Assembly (NCBI RefSeq): GCF_030686155.1 | Contig: NZ_JAUPEV010000001.1 | Coordinates: 1 to 64,000 of the forward strand | Length of the DNA: 64,000 nucleotides | Reading direction: 5' to 3' | Source of the DNA: Helicobacter_J cappadocius | Lineage (GTDB): Bacteria > Campylobacterota > Campylobacteria > Campylobacterales > Helicobacteraceae | Shown here: positions 52,919-62,016 of the stretch, one piece after another | Layout of the letters: every line of letters starts with the position of its first letter | Position numbering within the stretch: the first letter of the stretch is position 1 | Translations under genes and position numbers: made by a program | Notes under the pieces: model-generated | The model's database searches: none | What the model saw: only the letters and a program-made list of their open reading frames with translations | Told to the model about the DNA's origin: nothing

Positions 52919-54409
52919 ATGGCTCAAGAAACGGTTGTTTTAAGTTTTCCTATTATTACGACTTTTGTCGTATATGCTTTATTGATGCTTTATATTGGAT
53001 TTTATTTTTATAGGCAAAATGAAACAACAGAGGATTATTTTTTAGGCAATCGAACAATGGGTCCTTTTATCAGTGCTCTTTCTGCTGGAGCATCAGATAT
53101 GAGCGGGTGGCTTTTGATGGGCTTACCTGGTGCATTGTATGTTGGGGGTCTTTCTCAAAGTTACATTGCTATCGGGCTTAGTGTGGGTGCTTTTATAAAT
53201 TGGGCATTAGTGGCTAAAAGATTGCGAGTATATACCAGCGTGATTGCAAACTCTATCACGATCCCAGATTATTTTGAGACAAGATTTTCTGATGATAAAC
53301 ATATCTTGAGGCTGATTTCAGCATTTGTTATCTTAGTATTTTTTACGATTTATATTTCTTCAGGATTAGTTGGTGGCGGGAAGCTTTTTGAAGCAACATT
53401 TGGCATTCAATATAGTTATGCTTTAGTCATAGGTACAGTCATTATTGTGGCTTATACCTTTTTTGGAGGATATAAGGCAGTTTGTTGGACAGATTTGATA
53501 CAGGGTCTTTTAATGATGGGGGCACTTGTGGTTGTTCCATGTGTGATGCTCTATCATCTAGGAGGAATGAGCGAGGCTGTGTCTTTGGTTTCTAATATAA
53601 AGCCAGAAGCTTTATCTTTTGGAAACGGCGTAGGTGCTATCTCTATTATATCTTCTCTTGCTTGGGGCTTAGGTTATTTTGGTCAGCCACATATTTTGGT
53701 TCGTTTTATGTCTATAAAATCTACCAAAGATATTCCTACAGCTACAGTAGTTGGAATATCTTGGATGGTTATTAGTCTTATCGGCGCTTGCACGATGGGA
53801 TTTTTGGGCATTGCTTATGTAGTAAAATTTGATTTGACCTTGAGTGATCCTGAAAAAATCTTTATTGTGATGAGTCAGTTACTTTTCAACCCTTGGATTG
53901 CTGGGATTTTACTCAGTGCTATTTTGGCAGCTATTATGAGTACAGCGAGTTCGCAACTTCTAGTTTCTTCATCTACAATTGCCGAAGATTTTTACAAAAA
54001 AGTATTTAACAAAAATGCTCCACCAAAATTAGTGATGATTTTTTCTCGTATCGCAGTTCTCTTGGTAGCTTGTGTCGCATTTTTTATTTCTACTGATAAA
54101 AACTCTAGCGTTTTAAATATCGTTGCTTATGCTTGGGCAGGATTTGGAGCTAGTTTTGGTAGCGTGATTGTTTTTTCACTTTTTTGGTCTAGGATGACTC
54201 GAATGGGTGCTATTGCCGGAATGGCTGTAGGGGCTGTAGTGGTTGTAGTATATAAAAATTTCTTCATTCAGTATTTTGGAATATATGAGATCATTCCTGG
54301 ATTTTTGTGTGCTAGTATTGCTATTGTCTTAGTGAGTCTTTTGCAGCCAGTGAGAGTAGGAACAAAAGAAGCTTTTGATACAATGCTAAGAGAGATTTAT
54401 CGCAATTAA
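52919..54409 (+). CDS. putP: Sodium/proline symporter
   Basis: 496-residue solute:sodium symporter (SSS family) with 13 membrane helices. ETTEDYFLGNRTMGPFISAL near residue 35 and the ALSAGASDMSGWLLMGLPGA segment are the Na+/proline site of PutP, and ILAAIMSTASSQLLVSSS near 340 is the second conserved block. The ATG lies five bases after AAAAGGA; the preceding codon is GTG. It supplies proline to PutA, encoded 15 bases upstream. Confidence 0.94.
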   Translation: MAQETVVLSFPIITTFVVYALLMLYIGFYFYRQNETTEDYFLGNRTMGPFISALSAGASDMSGWLLMGLPGALYVGGLSQSYIAIGLSVGAFINWALVAKRLRVYTSVIANSITIPDYFETRFSDDKHILRLISAFVILVFFTIYISSGLVGGGKLFEATFGIQYSYALVIGTVIIVAYTFFGGYKAVCWTDLIQGLLMMGALVVVPCVMLYHLGGMSEAVSLVSNIKPEALSFGNGVGAISIISSLAWGLGYFGQPHILVRFMSIKSTKDIPTATVVGISWMVISLIGACTMGFLGIAYVVKFDLTLSDPEKIFIVMSQLLFNPWIAGILLSAILAAIMSTASSQLLVSSSTIAEDFYKKVFNKNAPPKLVMIFSRIAVLLVACVAFFISTDKNSSVLNIVAYAWAGFGASFGSVIVFSLFWSRMTRMGAIAGMAVGAVVVVVYKNFFIQYFGIYEIIPGFLCASIAIVLVSLLQPVRVGTKEAFDTMLREIYRN

Positions 54410-54442
54410 TTGACCAAGAGTAGCTCAAAGGGAGTTGCCATT

Positions 54443-55324
54443 ATGAGAGCATTGATGTTTTTATCTATGATGTTATGGGGACTTACATGGACAGCTTCAA
54501 AAGTGATGGTGGATCAACAAGTCGATCCACTTCAAATCGTCTCTATCAAGTGTGGCATTGTTACATTGAGTTTTTTGCCATTCATGTTTTATCTTAAGAT
54601 ACCTTTTTCAATTCCCAAAAGTGCTATTTTGCCCACTCTTTTAATAGGGGTTTTTAATACTGTTTATAATTATTTGCTTTTAGCTGGTTTGCATTATGGA
54701 GAAGCTGGTAGTGCGGGAGTGATTGCAGAGGTTTTGTCTCCTATTTTTGCGACTTTTATTTGGAGTGCTATTAAAAAAAACTCGCTTTTAAGGAATGAGA
54801 AGATAGGACTTTTTTTAGGAATTGTTTCCGGAGCTTTTCTAGTTGATATTACTAATTACAATTCATTGCTCTCACCTTTTAATGCTATTTATGTATTAGC
54901 AGCATTGATGTGGGCATCGCTCACAATAAGTTCCAGATATGCTACAGAAAATTCCCATCCTATTGTCATTAATTTTTATAGCTCTGTATTTCCTTTTGTG
55001 ATTTTTTTACCTTCTTTGTTTTTTACAGATACCCATTCTTTGGGTAATGTGGATTATAAGTTTTGGCTTTGTATGTTTAGCGTGACGATACTATCGACGA
55101 CTTTTGCTACGACAATCTTCTATAAGGGTATCAAAGTTTTAGGTGTGACACAAGGCGGAATTTTTGTTCTACTTGTGCCACTTGGAGCGTTACTGTTTGC
55201 TTGGATATTTTTAGGAGAGATACCTCAAATTCATACTGTAATTGGAGGCTTGATAGCTTTAGTCGCAATTTATCTTATCAATTTTTATCTTCCAACACGT
55301 ATGAAGAGCTACAATAAATCATAA
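54443..55324 (+). CDS. DMT/EamA-family transporter
   Basis: 293 residues with about ten helices in two EamA halves. The first starts MLWGLTWTASKVMVDQQVDP, the second near ALMWASLTISSRYATE, with GVTQGGIFVLLVPLGALLFA and the LGEIP loop at the end. The ATG is chosen because AAGGGAG precedes it; the longer reading would begin with a TTG right after the putP stop. It probably exports or takes up amino acids or metabolites; co-transcription with putAP is possible. Confidence 0.8.
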   Translation: MRALMFLSMMLWGLTWTASKVMVDQQVDPLQIVSIKCGIVTLSFLPFMFYLKIPFSIPKSAILPTLLIGVFNTVYNYLLLAGLHYGEAGSAGVIAEVLSPIFATFIWSAIKKNSLLRNEKIGLFLGIVSGAFLVDITNYNSLLSPFNAIYVLAALMWASLTISSRYATENSHPIVINFYSSVFPFVIFLPSLFFTDTHSLGNVDYKFWLCMFSVTILSTTFATTIFYKGIKVLGVTQGGIFVLLVPLGALLFAWIFLGEIPQIHTVIGGLIALVAIYLINFYLPTRMKSYNKS

Positions 55325-55343
55325 TTACTTTTTAAAACAAGAC

Positions 55344-58016
55344 TTATGCGAAACTCTGTAGCTCTATTTGCACTTTAGAGAGCTTTTCTTCACATTCTTT
55401 GAGACTTTCTTTGTTGTTAGCTAGAACTTCAATAGGAGCATTTTGAAGAAATTTTTCATTGCTTAACATGCCTTTTAGCTTTAAGATTTCTTTTTCTAGT
55501 TTTTCTTTTTGTCCTTTAAGACGTTTTAAAATAGGGGCAGTATCAATACCTTCTAAGCTCAAATAGCTTTTGCAGTATTCGCTCACATCACAGACTGATT
55601 TTTGTGGTTTTTTATCTACAATAAGGACCTCTTGCACTTTTGCTAGTTTGGCTATGAATTTGATAAATAAATCTAAATTATCGATTTTTTTGTTTTCATT
55701 GAGCTCTATATAGACCTTTGAGATTAGCTTATTTCCAATATCAAGAGTCATTTTCGCTCTTCTGATAGAGACAATAGCATCTTGAATAATATTAAACTCA
55801 TTTTCAATAATGTTATCTTGAAGTGTTTCCTCAGGATATGGAGCTATCATAATTGATGAAGAATTTTCTATAGAGGTGCTATTTAGCCTATGCCACAAAT
55901 CTTCAGTTATAAAAGGCATGTAGGGGTGTAAGAGTTTCAAAGATTCTTTTAATACACTTCCAAGTTCATAAATTGAAGGTTTATCTGCTTTTGATAATTC
56001 AATAAACCAGTCGCAAAACTCACCCCACAAAAAACGATACAAAATATTTGCTCCATCATTAAAACGATAAGAGTCAATAGCGGTTCTGATTTCTTTGGTT
56101 GTGCAGTTTAATCTTGATTTGGCATATATGCCTAGTGGGGTTTTAAAATCTTGGAGTTTTTCTTTGGTTTCAAACCCTTTTTTTAACCCTTCTTCTCCTG
56201 ATAGTTGTTCTAAATACATCATCAAAAAATTTACCGCGTTAAAGAGCTTGTTAGCAAAATTTTTAGATATCTCCAAGCTAGAACTTGAAAGTCTAATATC
56301 TCTACCTTGAGCACACAGCATTGCCAAAGTAAAGCGTACAGAATCTGCTCCGTACTCTTTTATAATCTCCAAGGGGTCGATGACATTGCCTTTGGATTTG
56401 CTCATCTTTTGACCATTTTCATCACGTACTAGGGCGTGGAGATAGATGTCTTTAAAAGGAAGCTTTCCTAGTAGAGATTCTCCACTTAAGAGCATTCTAG
56501 CTACCCAAAAAAATAAAATATCAAATCCTGTGATAAGTAAAGAGTTTGGATAAAATTCATCTAAGTCATCTTTTTGCCATTTTTCACCCTCCATCCAGGT
56601 ATTATTGCCCCATCCAAGTGTGCTAAAAGCCCATAACCCAGAGCTGAACCAAGTATCTAGCACATCAGGATCTTGAGAGATATTTTTGCTAGAACACTTT
56701 GGGCAACAATCAACAGAATCTGACTCACTCGCAAATGTATGCGAACACTCGCAAGTCCAAACAGGAATCCGATGTCCCCACCAAAGCTGCCTAGAAATAC
56801 ACCAATCTTTGAGATCTCTCATCCATGCATTATAGTTGTTTTTCCATTGCGAGGGATAAAATAATGCAAGATCATTATGGATTTTTTCTATAGCTCCTTT
56901 GGCAACTTCTGCTTTAACAAACCATTGTTTTGATATATATGGCTCTATTGTATTGCCACATCGGTAGCATTTGCCAACTTGATTGATATAATCTTCTATT
57001 TTTTCTACATAGCCTTTTTTGTCTAATTTTTCCACGATTTTTTCTCGTGCTTGTAGCCTTTCAAGTCCTTGAAATTCTCTAGCATTTTCATTTAGAAAAC
57101 CATTTTTATCAAATACAACAATAAAATCTAAATGATGTCTTTTGCCCACTTCATAGTCATTTATATCATGGGCTGGAGTAACCTTCACGCAACCTGTTCC
57201 AAAGCTCATATCCACATATTCATCAGCAATGATAGGGATTTCTTTATTAATAATAGGCAAAAGTACCTTTTTCCCTACAAGATGCTTATAGCGTTCATCG
57301 CTGGGATGTACCATTACAGCAGTATCTCCAAAATAAGTCTCTGGACGCGTAGTGGCCACTATAAGATATTCATTACAATCTTTGATAGGATATTTGAGAT
57401 GATAGAGTTTTCCTTGATTTTCTTCGTACTCTACTTCAATATCAGATAGTGCTCCATCATGAGTACACCAATTGACCATATAGTTGTCCTGAACAATGAG
57501 ACCTTTTTCATACCAAGTGACAAAAGCTTTTTTGACAGCATTTTGAAGCCCCTCATCCATTGTGAATCTTGCCCTAGACCAAGCAGGAGTAATACCCAAA
57601 TGCTCCATTTGAAAAAATATTTGTCCCCCGCTTTTTTCCTTCCATTCCCAGACTTTTTTTACAAATGCTTCTCTGCCCAACTCTTCTTTTTTGATTCCTT
57701 CGGCTAGAAGCTGTTTTTCTACGATGTTTTGAGTGGCGATACCTGCATGATCTAAGCCGGGCTGATAGAGTGTTTTATACCCATCCATTCGCTTGTATCG
57801 ACTGATAATATCTTGAAGAGTGAGGGTAAGTGCGTGACCGATGTGCAAAACTCCTGTTACATTTGGAGGGGGCATCATTATGGCAAATTTTTTACCTTCT
57901 TTTTGGATTTTTTTGTTTCCATCTATTTCAAAATATCCTCTTTCTTTGCAGATTTTATAGACTTGAGATTCTATATCTTTAGGTTGGTAGGATTTGGGTG
58001 CTGAATCATTGTTCAT
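55344..58016 (-). CDS. valS: Valyl-tRNA synthetase
   Basis: Class I aminoacyl-tRNA synthetase for valine, 890 residues. PPPNVTGVLHIGHALT near residue 52 is the HIGH motif and KMSKSKGNVIDP near 537 the KMSKS motif. The editing domain (CP1; ATTRPETYFGDTAV near 222) and a zinc site of CxxC pairs (CYRCGNTIEP, CCPKC) are present. The C-terminal coiled-coil arm (about 825-890) is typical. It is divergent from fliW, as recalled in H. pylori. Confidence 0.97.
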   Translation of the reverse strand: MNNDSAPKSYQPKDIESQVYKICKERGYFEIDGNKKIQKEGKKFAIMMPPPNVTGVLHIGHALTLTLQDIISRYKRMDGYKTLYQPGLDHAGIATQNIVEKQLLAEGIKKEELGREAFVKKVWEWKEKSGGQIFFQMEHLGITPAWSRARFTMDEGLQNAVKKAFVTWYEKGLIVQDNYMVNWCTHDGALSDIEVEYEENQGKLYHLKYPIKDCNEYLIVATTRPETYFGDTAVMVHPSDERYKHLVGKKVLLPIINKEIPIIADEYVDMSFGTGCVKVTPAHDINDYEVGKRHHLDFIVVFDKNGFLNENAREFQGLERLQAREKIVEKLDKKGYVEKIEDYINQVGKCYRCGNTIEPYISKQWFVKAEVAKGAIEKIHNDLALFYPSQWKNNYNAWMRDLKDWCISRQLWWGHRIPVWTCECSHTFASESDSVDCCPKCSSKNISQDPDVLDTWFSSGLWAFSTLGWGNNTWMEGEKWQKDDLDEFYPNSLLITGFDILFFWVARMLLSGESLLGKLPFKDIYLHALVRDENGQKMSKSKGNVIDPLEIIKEYGADSVRFTLAMLCAQGRDIRLSSSSLEISKNFANKLFNAVNFLMMYLEQLSGEEGLKKGFETKEKLQDFKTPLGIYAKSRLNCTTKEIRTAIDSYRFNDGANILYRFLWGEFCDWFIELSKADKPSIYELGSVLKESLKLLHPYMPFITEDLWHRLNSTSIENSSSIMIAPYPEETLQDNIIENEFNIIQDAIVSIRRAKMTLDIGNKLISKVYIELNENKKIDNLDLFIKFIAKLAKVQEVLIVDKKPQKSVCDVSEYCKSYLSLEGIDTAPILKRLKGQKEKLEKEILKLKGMLSNEKFLQNAPIEVLANNKESLKECEEKLSKVQIELQSFA

Positions 58017-58090
58017 TAGGATTCCTTAAAATATGGTATAAGTTTTGCTTTTTGAATTATACAAAAAAGCTAATAATTACAGGAGAAAAT

Positions 58091-58486
58091 ATGCTTTATG
58101 ATTTAAAAGCACCGATTTTAGGTTTTGAAAATATTACACAGGTTGAATTCGAAAAGATTGATGATATGTTTAGCAAAATCAGTAGTCTTGATGGTTCATT
58201 TAATATGGCGTTGGTAAACCCCTATATGCTTAGAGAGTATTCTTTTAGTATTCCAAAGTATGTAGAGTTGCTTTTGGAGCTTGACAAAGACTCTCAAGTG
58301 GAGGTTTATTGTGTTGTAGTGTTACAAAAAGAATTATCAGATTCAATGGTTAATTTCTTAGCTCCTTTGATATTCAATCCTAGCAACAAAACAGCTGCAC
58401 AGATAGCACTTTCGATTATGGATTATCCAGATTTTGGATTCAGAGATACGCTCAAGTCTTTTGCTACTACCGAACTAGGGGCTTAA
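58091..58486 (+). CDS. fliW: Flagellar assembly factor FliW
   Basis: 131 residues. FliW binds flagellin and antagonises the translational repressor CsrA, linking flagellin supply to assembly. The family features LGFENITQVEFEKIDDMF, FNMALVNPYMLREY and VYCVVVLQKEL are seen, ending in the NFLAPLIFNPSNKTAAQI segment. AGGAG precedes the ATG; the upstream frame is not coding. It lies between valS and murG. H. pylori has two fliW genes; this is the one beside murG. Confidence 0.9.
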   Translation: MLYDLKAPILGFENITQVEFEKIDDMFSKISSLDGSFNMALVNPYMLREYSFSIPKYVELLLELDKDSQVEVYCVVVLQKELSDSMVNFLAPLIFNPSNKTAAQIALSIMDYPDFGFRDTLKSFATTELGA

Positions 58487-58547
58487 GCATTCATAAATCA
58501 AATCCTTGATAAAATTTTAAGCAAACTTAAAGATACAAGGGTTTGCT

Positions 58548-59615
58548 ATGAATATCGTTATCACAGGTGGTGGAACAGGTGGTCATCTAGCAATTGCTAG
58601 AGCATTGGGAGAAGAATTCAAATCTTTAGGCAACAAGGTTATCTATATCGGCTCTACTAGTGGGCAAGATAGGGATTGGTTTGCTCAAAATGATCTATTT
58701 GAAAAATGCTACTTTCTGGATACCACGGGCGTTGTGAACAAAAAAGGCTTAGGTCTTATCGTTTCTTTATGGAAGCAACTAATCGCCACTCTTAAAGCAA
58801 AAAAAATTTTCAAACTTCATAAAATTCATAGCGTTGTTAGTGTTGGTGGTTTTTCTGCAGGACCTGCATCTATAGCGACTATAGGGAGTAAAATTCCACT
58901 TTTTATCCACGAACAAAATGCTATCAAAGGTACCTTAAATAAATATCTCTCCAAGTACTCAAAGGCTACATTTGGGAGTTTTTCCCTTATAGAAGATGGT
59001 TATATCAAGACTTTTTATCCTCTTAGAAGTGATTTTTTTGCACGAGCTAGAGTGAGAAAGGAGCTTAAATGTGTAATTTTTTTAGGAGGTTCACAAGGTG
59101 CTAGTGCGTTGAATGATTTTGCCTTGCTTGTAGCAAAAACATTGTTAGAAAAAGGAATAAGGATTATCCATCAATGCGGAGAAAATGATTTTAAACGCGT
59201 CAAAAACATCTACAAGACACTAGACATTCTTGATTTTATAGATCTCTTTGCTTTTGATAAAGAACTAGTAAATAAAATCATAGAAGCTGATATGTGTATA
59301 AGTAGAGCTGGAGCTAGTAGCGTATGGGAACTTGCGGCAAATGGATTACCTACACTCTATGTACCCTATCCATATGCCACAGGAGATCATCAATATCACA
59401 ATGCCCTAGAATTTACAAAAGAGGAGCTAGGAAAGGTCGTGCGTCAAAATGAACTCTCTCCTGAAGTGTTGTTTGAATTTATGAGCGAACTTGAAAGCCT
59501 GGATGAAAATGGTATCATCAAGCTAAAAGATATCAGTGCAAGATTGCAGAGTAAAATCTCTCAAGGCGGAGCGATGCAGATAGCAAAAGAAGTGATTGAA
59601 AGAAGTAATAGATAG
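58548..59615 (+). CDS. murG: UDP-GlcNAc:undecaprenyl-PP-MurNAc-pentapeptide transferase
   Basis: Last cytoplasmic step of peptidoglycan precursor synthesis (lipid I to lipid II). 355 residues with the N-terminal glycine loops GGGTGGHLAIARAL and the VVSVGGFSAGPASIA loop, a central GGSQGASALNDFAL and the UDP-GlcNAc site SRAGASSVWELAANGLPTL near 253 followed by PYATGDHQYHNA. Peripheral membrane enzyme of normal length. Follows fliW by 61 bases. Confidence 0.96.
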   Translation: MNIVITGGGTGGHLAIARALGEEFKSLGNKVIYIGSTSGQDRDWFAQNDLFEKCYFLDTTGVVNKKGLGLIVSLWKQLIATLKAKKIFKLHKIHSVVSVGGFSAGPASIATIGSKIPLFIHEQNAIKGTLNKYLSKYSKATFGSFSLIEDGYIKTFYPLRSDFFARARVRKELKCVIFLGGSQGASALNDFALLVAKTLLEKGIRIIHQCGENDFKRVKNIYKTLDILDFIDLFAFDKELVNKIIEADMCISRAGASSVWELAANGLPTLYVPYPYATGDHQYHNALEFTKEELGKVVRQNELSPEVLFEFMSELESLDENGIIKLKDISARLQSKISQGGAMQIAKEVIERSNR

Positions 59616-59696
59616 TATTTAAATTTAGTCAATAAAAAGACAGATATTTTAGAGTTAATATTCTCTTTATAGAAATTTTTTGTATTACATTCTGTG

Positions 59697-59739
59697 TGAT
59701 CGCATAAGAATACCAAATGGAGAGCTTATTATGCAATCA
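59697..59739 (+). other. Stem-loop in the murG-mcrB interval
   Basis: TGATCGCATAA pairs with TTATGCAATCA (one mismatch) around a 21-base loop. It is part of a 307-base stretch without a gene (59616-59922), which ends in a terminator-like hairpin at 59809. Together they could be a small RNA or a long 3' end of murG mRNA. Confidence 0.35.
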
Positions 59740-59808
59740 TAAAGTCACCTCTTCTTAAAAGATTTTACTAATTAGATAAAGAGTATTTCAAAAGGTGATA
59801 TTTTAGAT

Positions 59809-59835
59809 CGCATTACATATGATGAATGCGTTTTT
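59809..59835 (+). terminator. Intrinsic terminator upstream of mcrBC
   Basis: CGCATT and AATGCG form a 6-bp stem around a 10-base loop, followed at once by five T and then CTTT. It lies 194 bases after the murG stop, further than usual, so it may end a small RNA encoded in between. No ORF of note is seen in this stretch. Confidence 0.6.
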
Positions 59836-59922
59836 CTTTCCGATAAACTGAAATAGTGATTTTTGAAAATTGATTCATAAAGAAGGATTACAATAGGCGG
59901 AAAGAATATTTTGGAGATGATG

Positions 59923-62016
59923 ATGTTAAGCACTCAAGAGAGAATAAAGTGGCATGAGTTTCAGAGGATTTGGAACAAAGAAGAAGTGCAGAAAATGACT
60001 TTGCAGGATTATCACACAGCAGGAGCAAAAGAACGCAATTTCGCTTGGTGGATAGAATTCAATCTAAAGACCTTGGGAGATATAAGAGGAGGAGAATCTA
60101 TCAAATATGGGATTTATAACAAATCAAAAGCCAAATTTGATATATCAAGAGAAAATGATTCTTTGTACGATAAGGATGGATATGTTTGGTATAAAAAATA
60201 TGGAGACACAAAAGATGAGGCATTTGATACTATTAAAAACGCTATTCTCAAAATCATTGAATGTGTGGAGAGAAATGAAATAAGTGACATTGATTTGATT
60301 GATTGTGGATGGAATACATATAAGTGGAAGATAGCTTTTTGTTATCAAAAAATAAAAGATTCACAAATAGTGAATCCGCAAATATTCCCTATCTATAAGG
60401 AAGAAATATTAAGAAAAATTATAGAAAAAGAGTGCAAAAGAGATCCAAAAGAATTGACAATACCTAAGATGTATGAAATTATCATTGATCAAAAACCTAA
60501 GAATATCAATGATATTTTTGACTGGGATTTATGGAAAGAATATGGGAACAAAAAAACTGATGAAAAATCAGCAAATAATGATGATATATCCAGTGAAACT
60601 TCAAGGATTTCTTTAAATCAAATTTTATACGGACCTCCTGGAACAGGAAAAACTTATCATGCAATTGATGAGGCACTTAAGATTTTGGACTGTAAGTTAG
60701 ATGATTCACGAGAAGATAAGAAAAAAAAATTTAAAGATTTTGTAGAACAAGGTCAAATCGAATTTATAACTTTCCATCAGAACTATGGTTATGAGGAATT
60801 TATAGAGGGCATAAAACCTATAGTTGATGAGCCAGTTAGAGATAATGAGGGCAATGAAATTCAAGAGAGTGTAAAATATAAAGTGCAAGACGGGGTTTTT
60901 AAGAGAATTTGTAATAAAGCGGTAGATAATTACGAAAGTGTTAAGAATAACTGGACATATGTTTATAATGATTCAGATTTAGATGATTTGATCCGGAGCT
61001 TTATGAAAGAATTGAGAACCAGGATTAAAGAAAAAGATGGAGTGCCACTTTATATAGGTGATTTTTCTGTAGAAGTTGTTTTTTTAAACCCTGATGATGT
61101 TGTATTTGGAAACTCTAATCAATGGCTCACTTCTCAGATATTAAAAAGAGATTATCAGGATTTTAGAAATGGAATCATTAAAGAATCCAATGATATTAAA
61201 CGGCTTATAAAAAATGAAAAACATCCTTATGCTAGTAGTTATCTTGATATATATAAAAGTCTTCAAAAGTTTGAAGAAGAGCGTCCTGAACTCTCTAAAA
61301 ACAATAAAAGATTTGAAGAAATTAAACCTTACATTCTCATCATTGATGAAATCAATCGAGGAAATATTTCTAAGATTTTTGGTGAACTCATCACTCTTAT
61401 AGAGCCTAGTAAAAGACTTGGAAAAACTGAAGAGCTGACCTTGACCTTGCCTTATAGTGGAGAGTCTTTTGGGGTGCCTAGCAATCTCTATATCATTGGT
61501 ACGATGAATACTGCTGATAGGAGTATTGCTCTTATGGACACAGCTCTTCGCAGAAGATTTGATTTTATCGAGATGATGCCTAGTTATGAAAATTTAGAAC
61601 GAAACATAGAGGATGAAAAAATAAATCTTGCACGAATGCTTGAAGCTATAAATAAACGTATTGAGTTTCTCTATGATAGAGAGCACACCATCGGTCATGC
61701 ATTTTTTATCGATGTAAAAACATTAGATGAACTCAAAAAAGTATTTCAAAACAAAATCATTCCTTTATTGCAAGAGTATTTTTATGAAGACTATGCCAAA
61801 ATCAATGCGGTTTTAAATGGCAATGAAATGGTAAAAAAAGATAAAGATAAATATCAAAAGATTTTTTCAAATCGAGAGGCTATTAAAAATTTAGATTTGG
61901 AGGACAAAGACAGCTATAAAATCACCGACTTTAATGAAGATGTTTGGAACAAATCTTTGACTTATAAAAAAATTTACGAAGAGCCTAATAATACAAAAAA
62001 TGAACAATCAAATTAG
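59923..62016 (+). CDS. mcrB: McrB-like AAA+ GTPase of a modification-dependent restriction system
   Basis: 697 residues. The AAA+ motor has Walker A YGPPGTGKTYHAID near residue 236, Walker B ILIIDEINRGNISKIFGEL near 475 and the McrB signature IIGTMNTADRSIALMDTALRR near 527, which is specific for the McrB group of GTP-driven enzymes. The N-terminal 215 residues do not match the E. coli DUF3578 domain and probably hold the reader of modified DNA (a region with GYVWYKKYGDTKDEAF). GGAG seven bases before the third ATG fixes the start. mcrC overlaps by 17 bases. Confidence 0.92.
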   Translation: MLSTQERIKWHEFQRIWNKEEVQKMTLQDYHTAGAKERNFAWWIEFNLKTLGDIRGGESIKYGIYNKSKAKFDISRENDSLYDKDGYVWYKKYGDTKDEAFDTIKNAILKIIECVERNEISDIDLIDCGWNTYKWKIAFCYQKIKDSQIVNPQIFPIYKEEILRKIIEKECKRDPKELTIPKMYEIIIDQKPKNINDIFDWDLWKEYGNKKTDEKSANNDDISSETSRISLNQILYGPPGTGKTYHAIDEALKILDCKLDDSREDKKKKFKDFVEQGQIEFITFHQNYGYEEFIEGIKPIVDEPVRDNEGNEIQESVKYKVQDGVFKRICNKAVDNYESVKNNWTYVYNDSDLDDLIRSFMKELRTRIKEKDGVPLYIGDFSVEVVFLNPDDVVFGNSNQWLTSQILKRDYQDFRNGIIKESNDIKRLIKNEKHPYASSYLDIYKSLQKFEEERPELSKNNKRFEEIKPYILIIDEINRGNISKIFGELITLIEPSKRLGKTEELTLTLPYSGESFGVPSNLYIIGTMNTADRSIALMDTALRRRFDFIEMMPSYENLERNIEDEKINLARMLEAINKRIEFLYDREHTIGHAFFIDVKTLDELKKVFQNKIIPLLQEYFYEDYAKINAVLNGNEMVKKDKDKYQKIFSNREAIKNLDLEDKDSYKITDFNEDVWNKSLTYKKIYEEPNNTKNEQSN

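Noticed and set aside
59716..59757. Short ORF of 13 codons (MESLLCNHKVTSS) as a type I toxin
   Set aside because: No ribosome site, no membrane helix and no likeness to AapA-type toxins.
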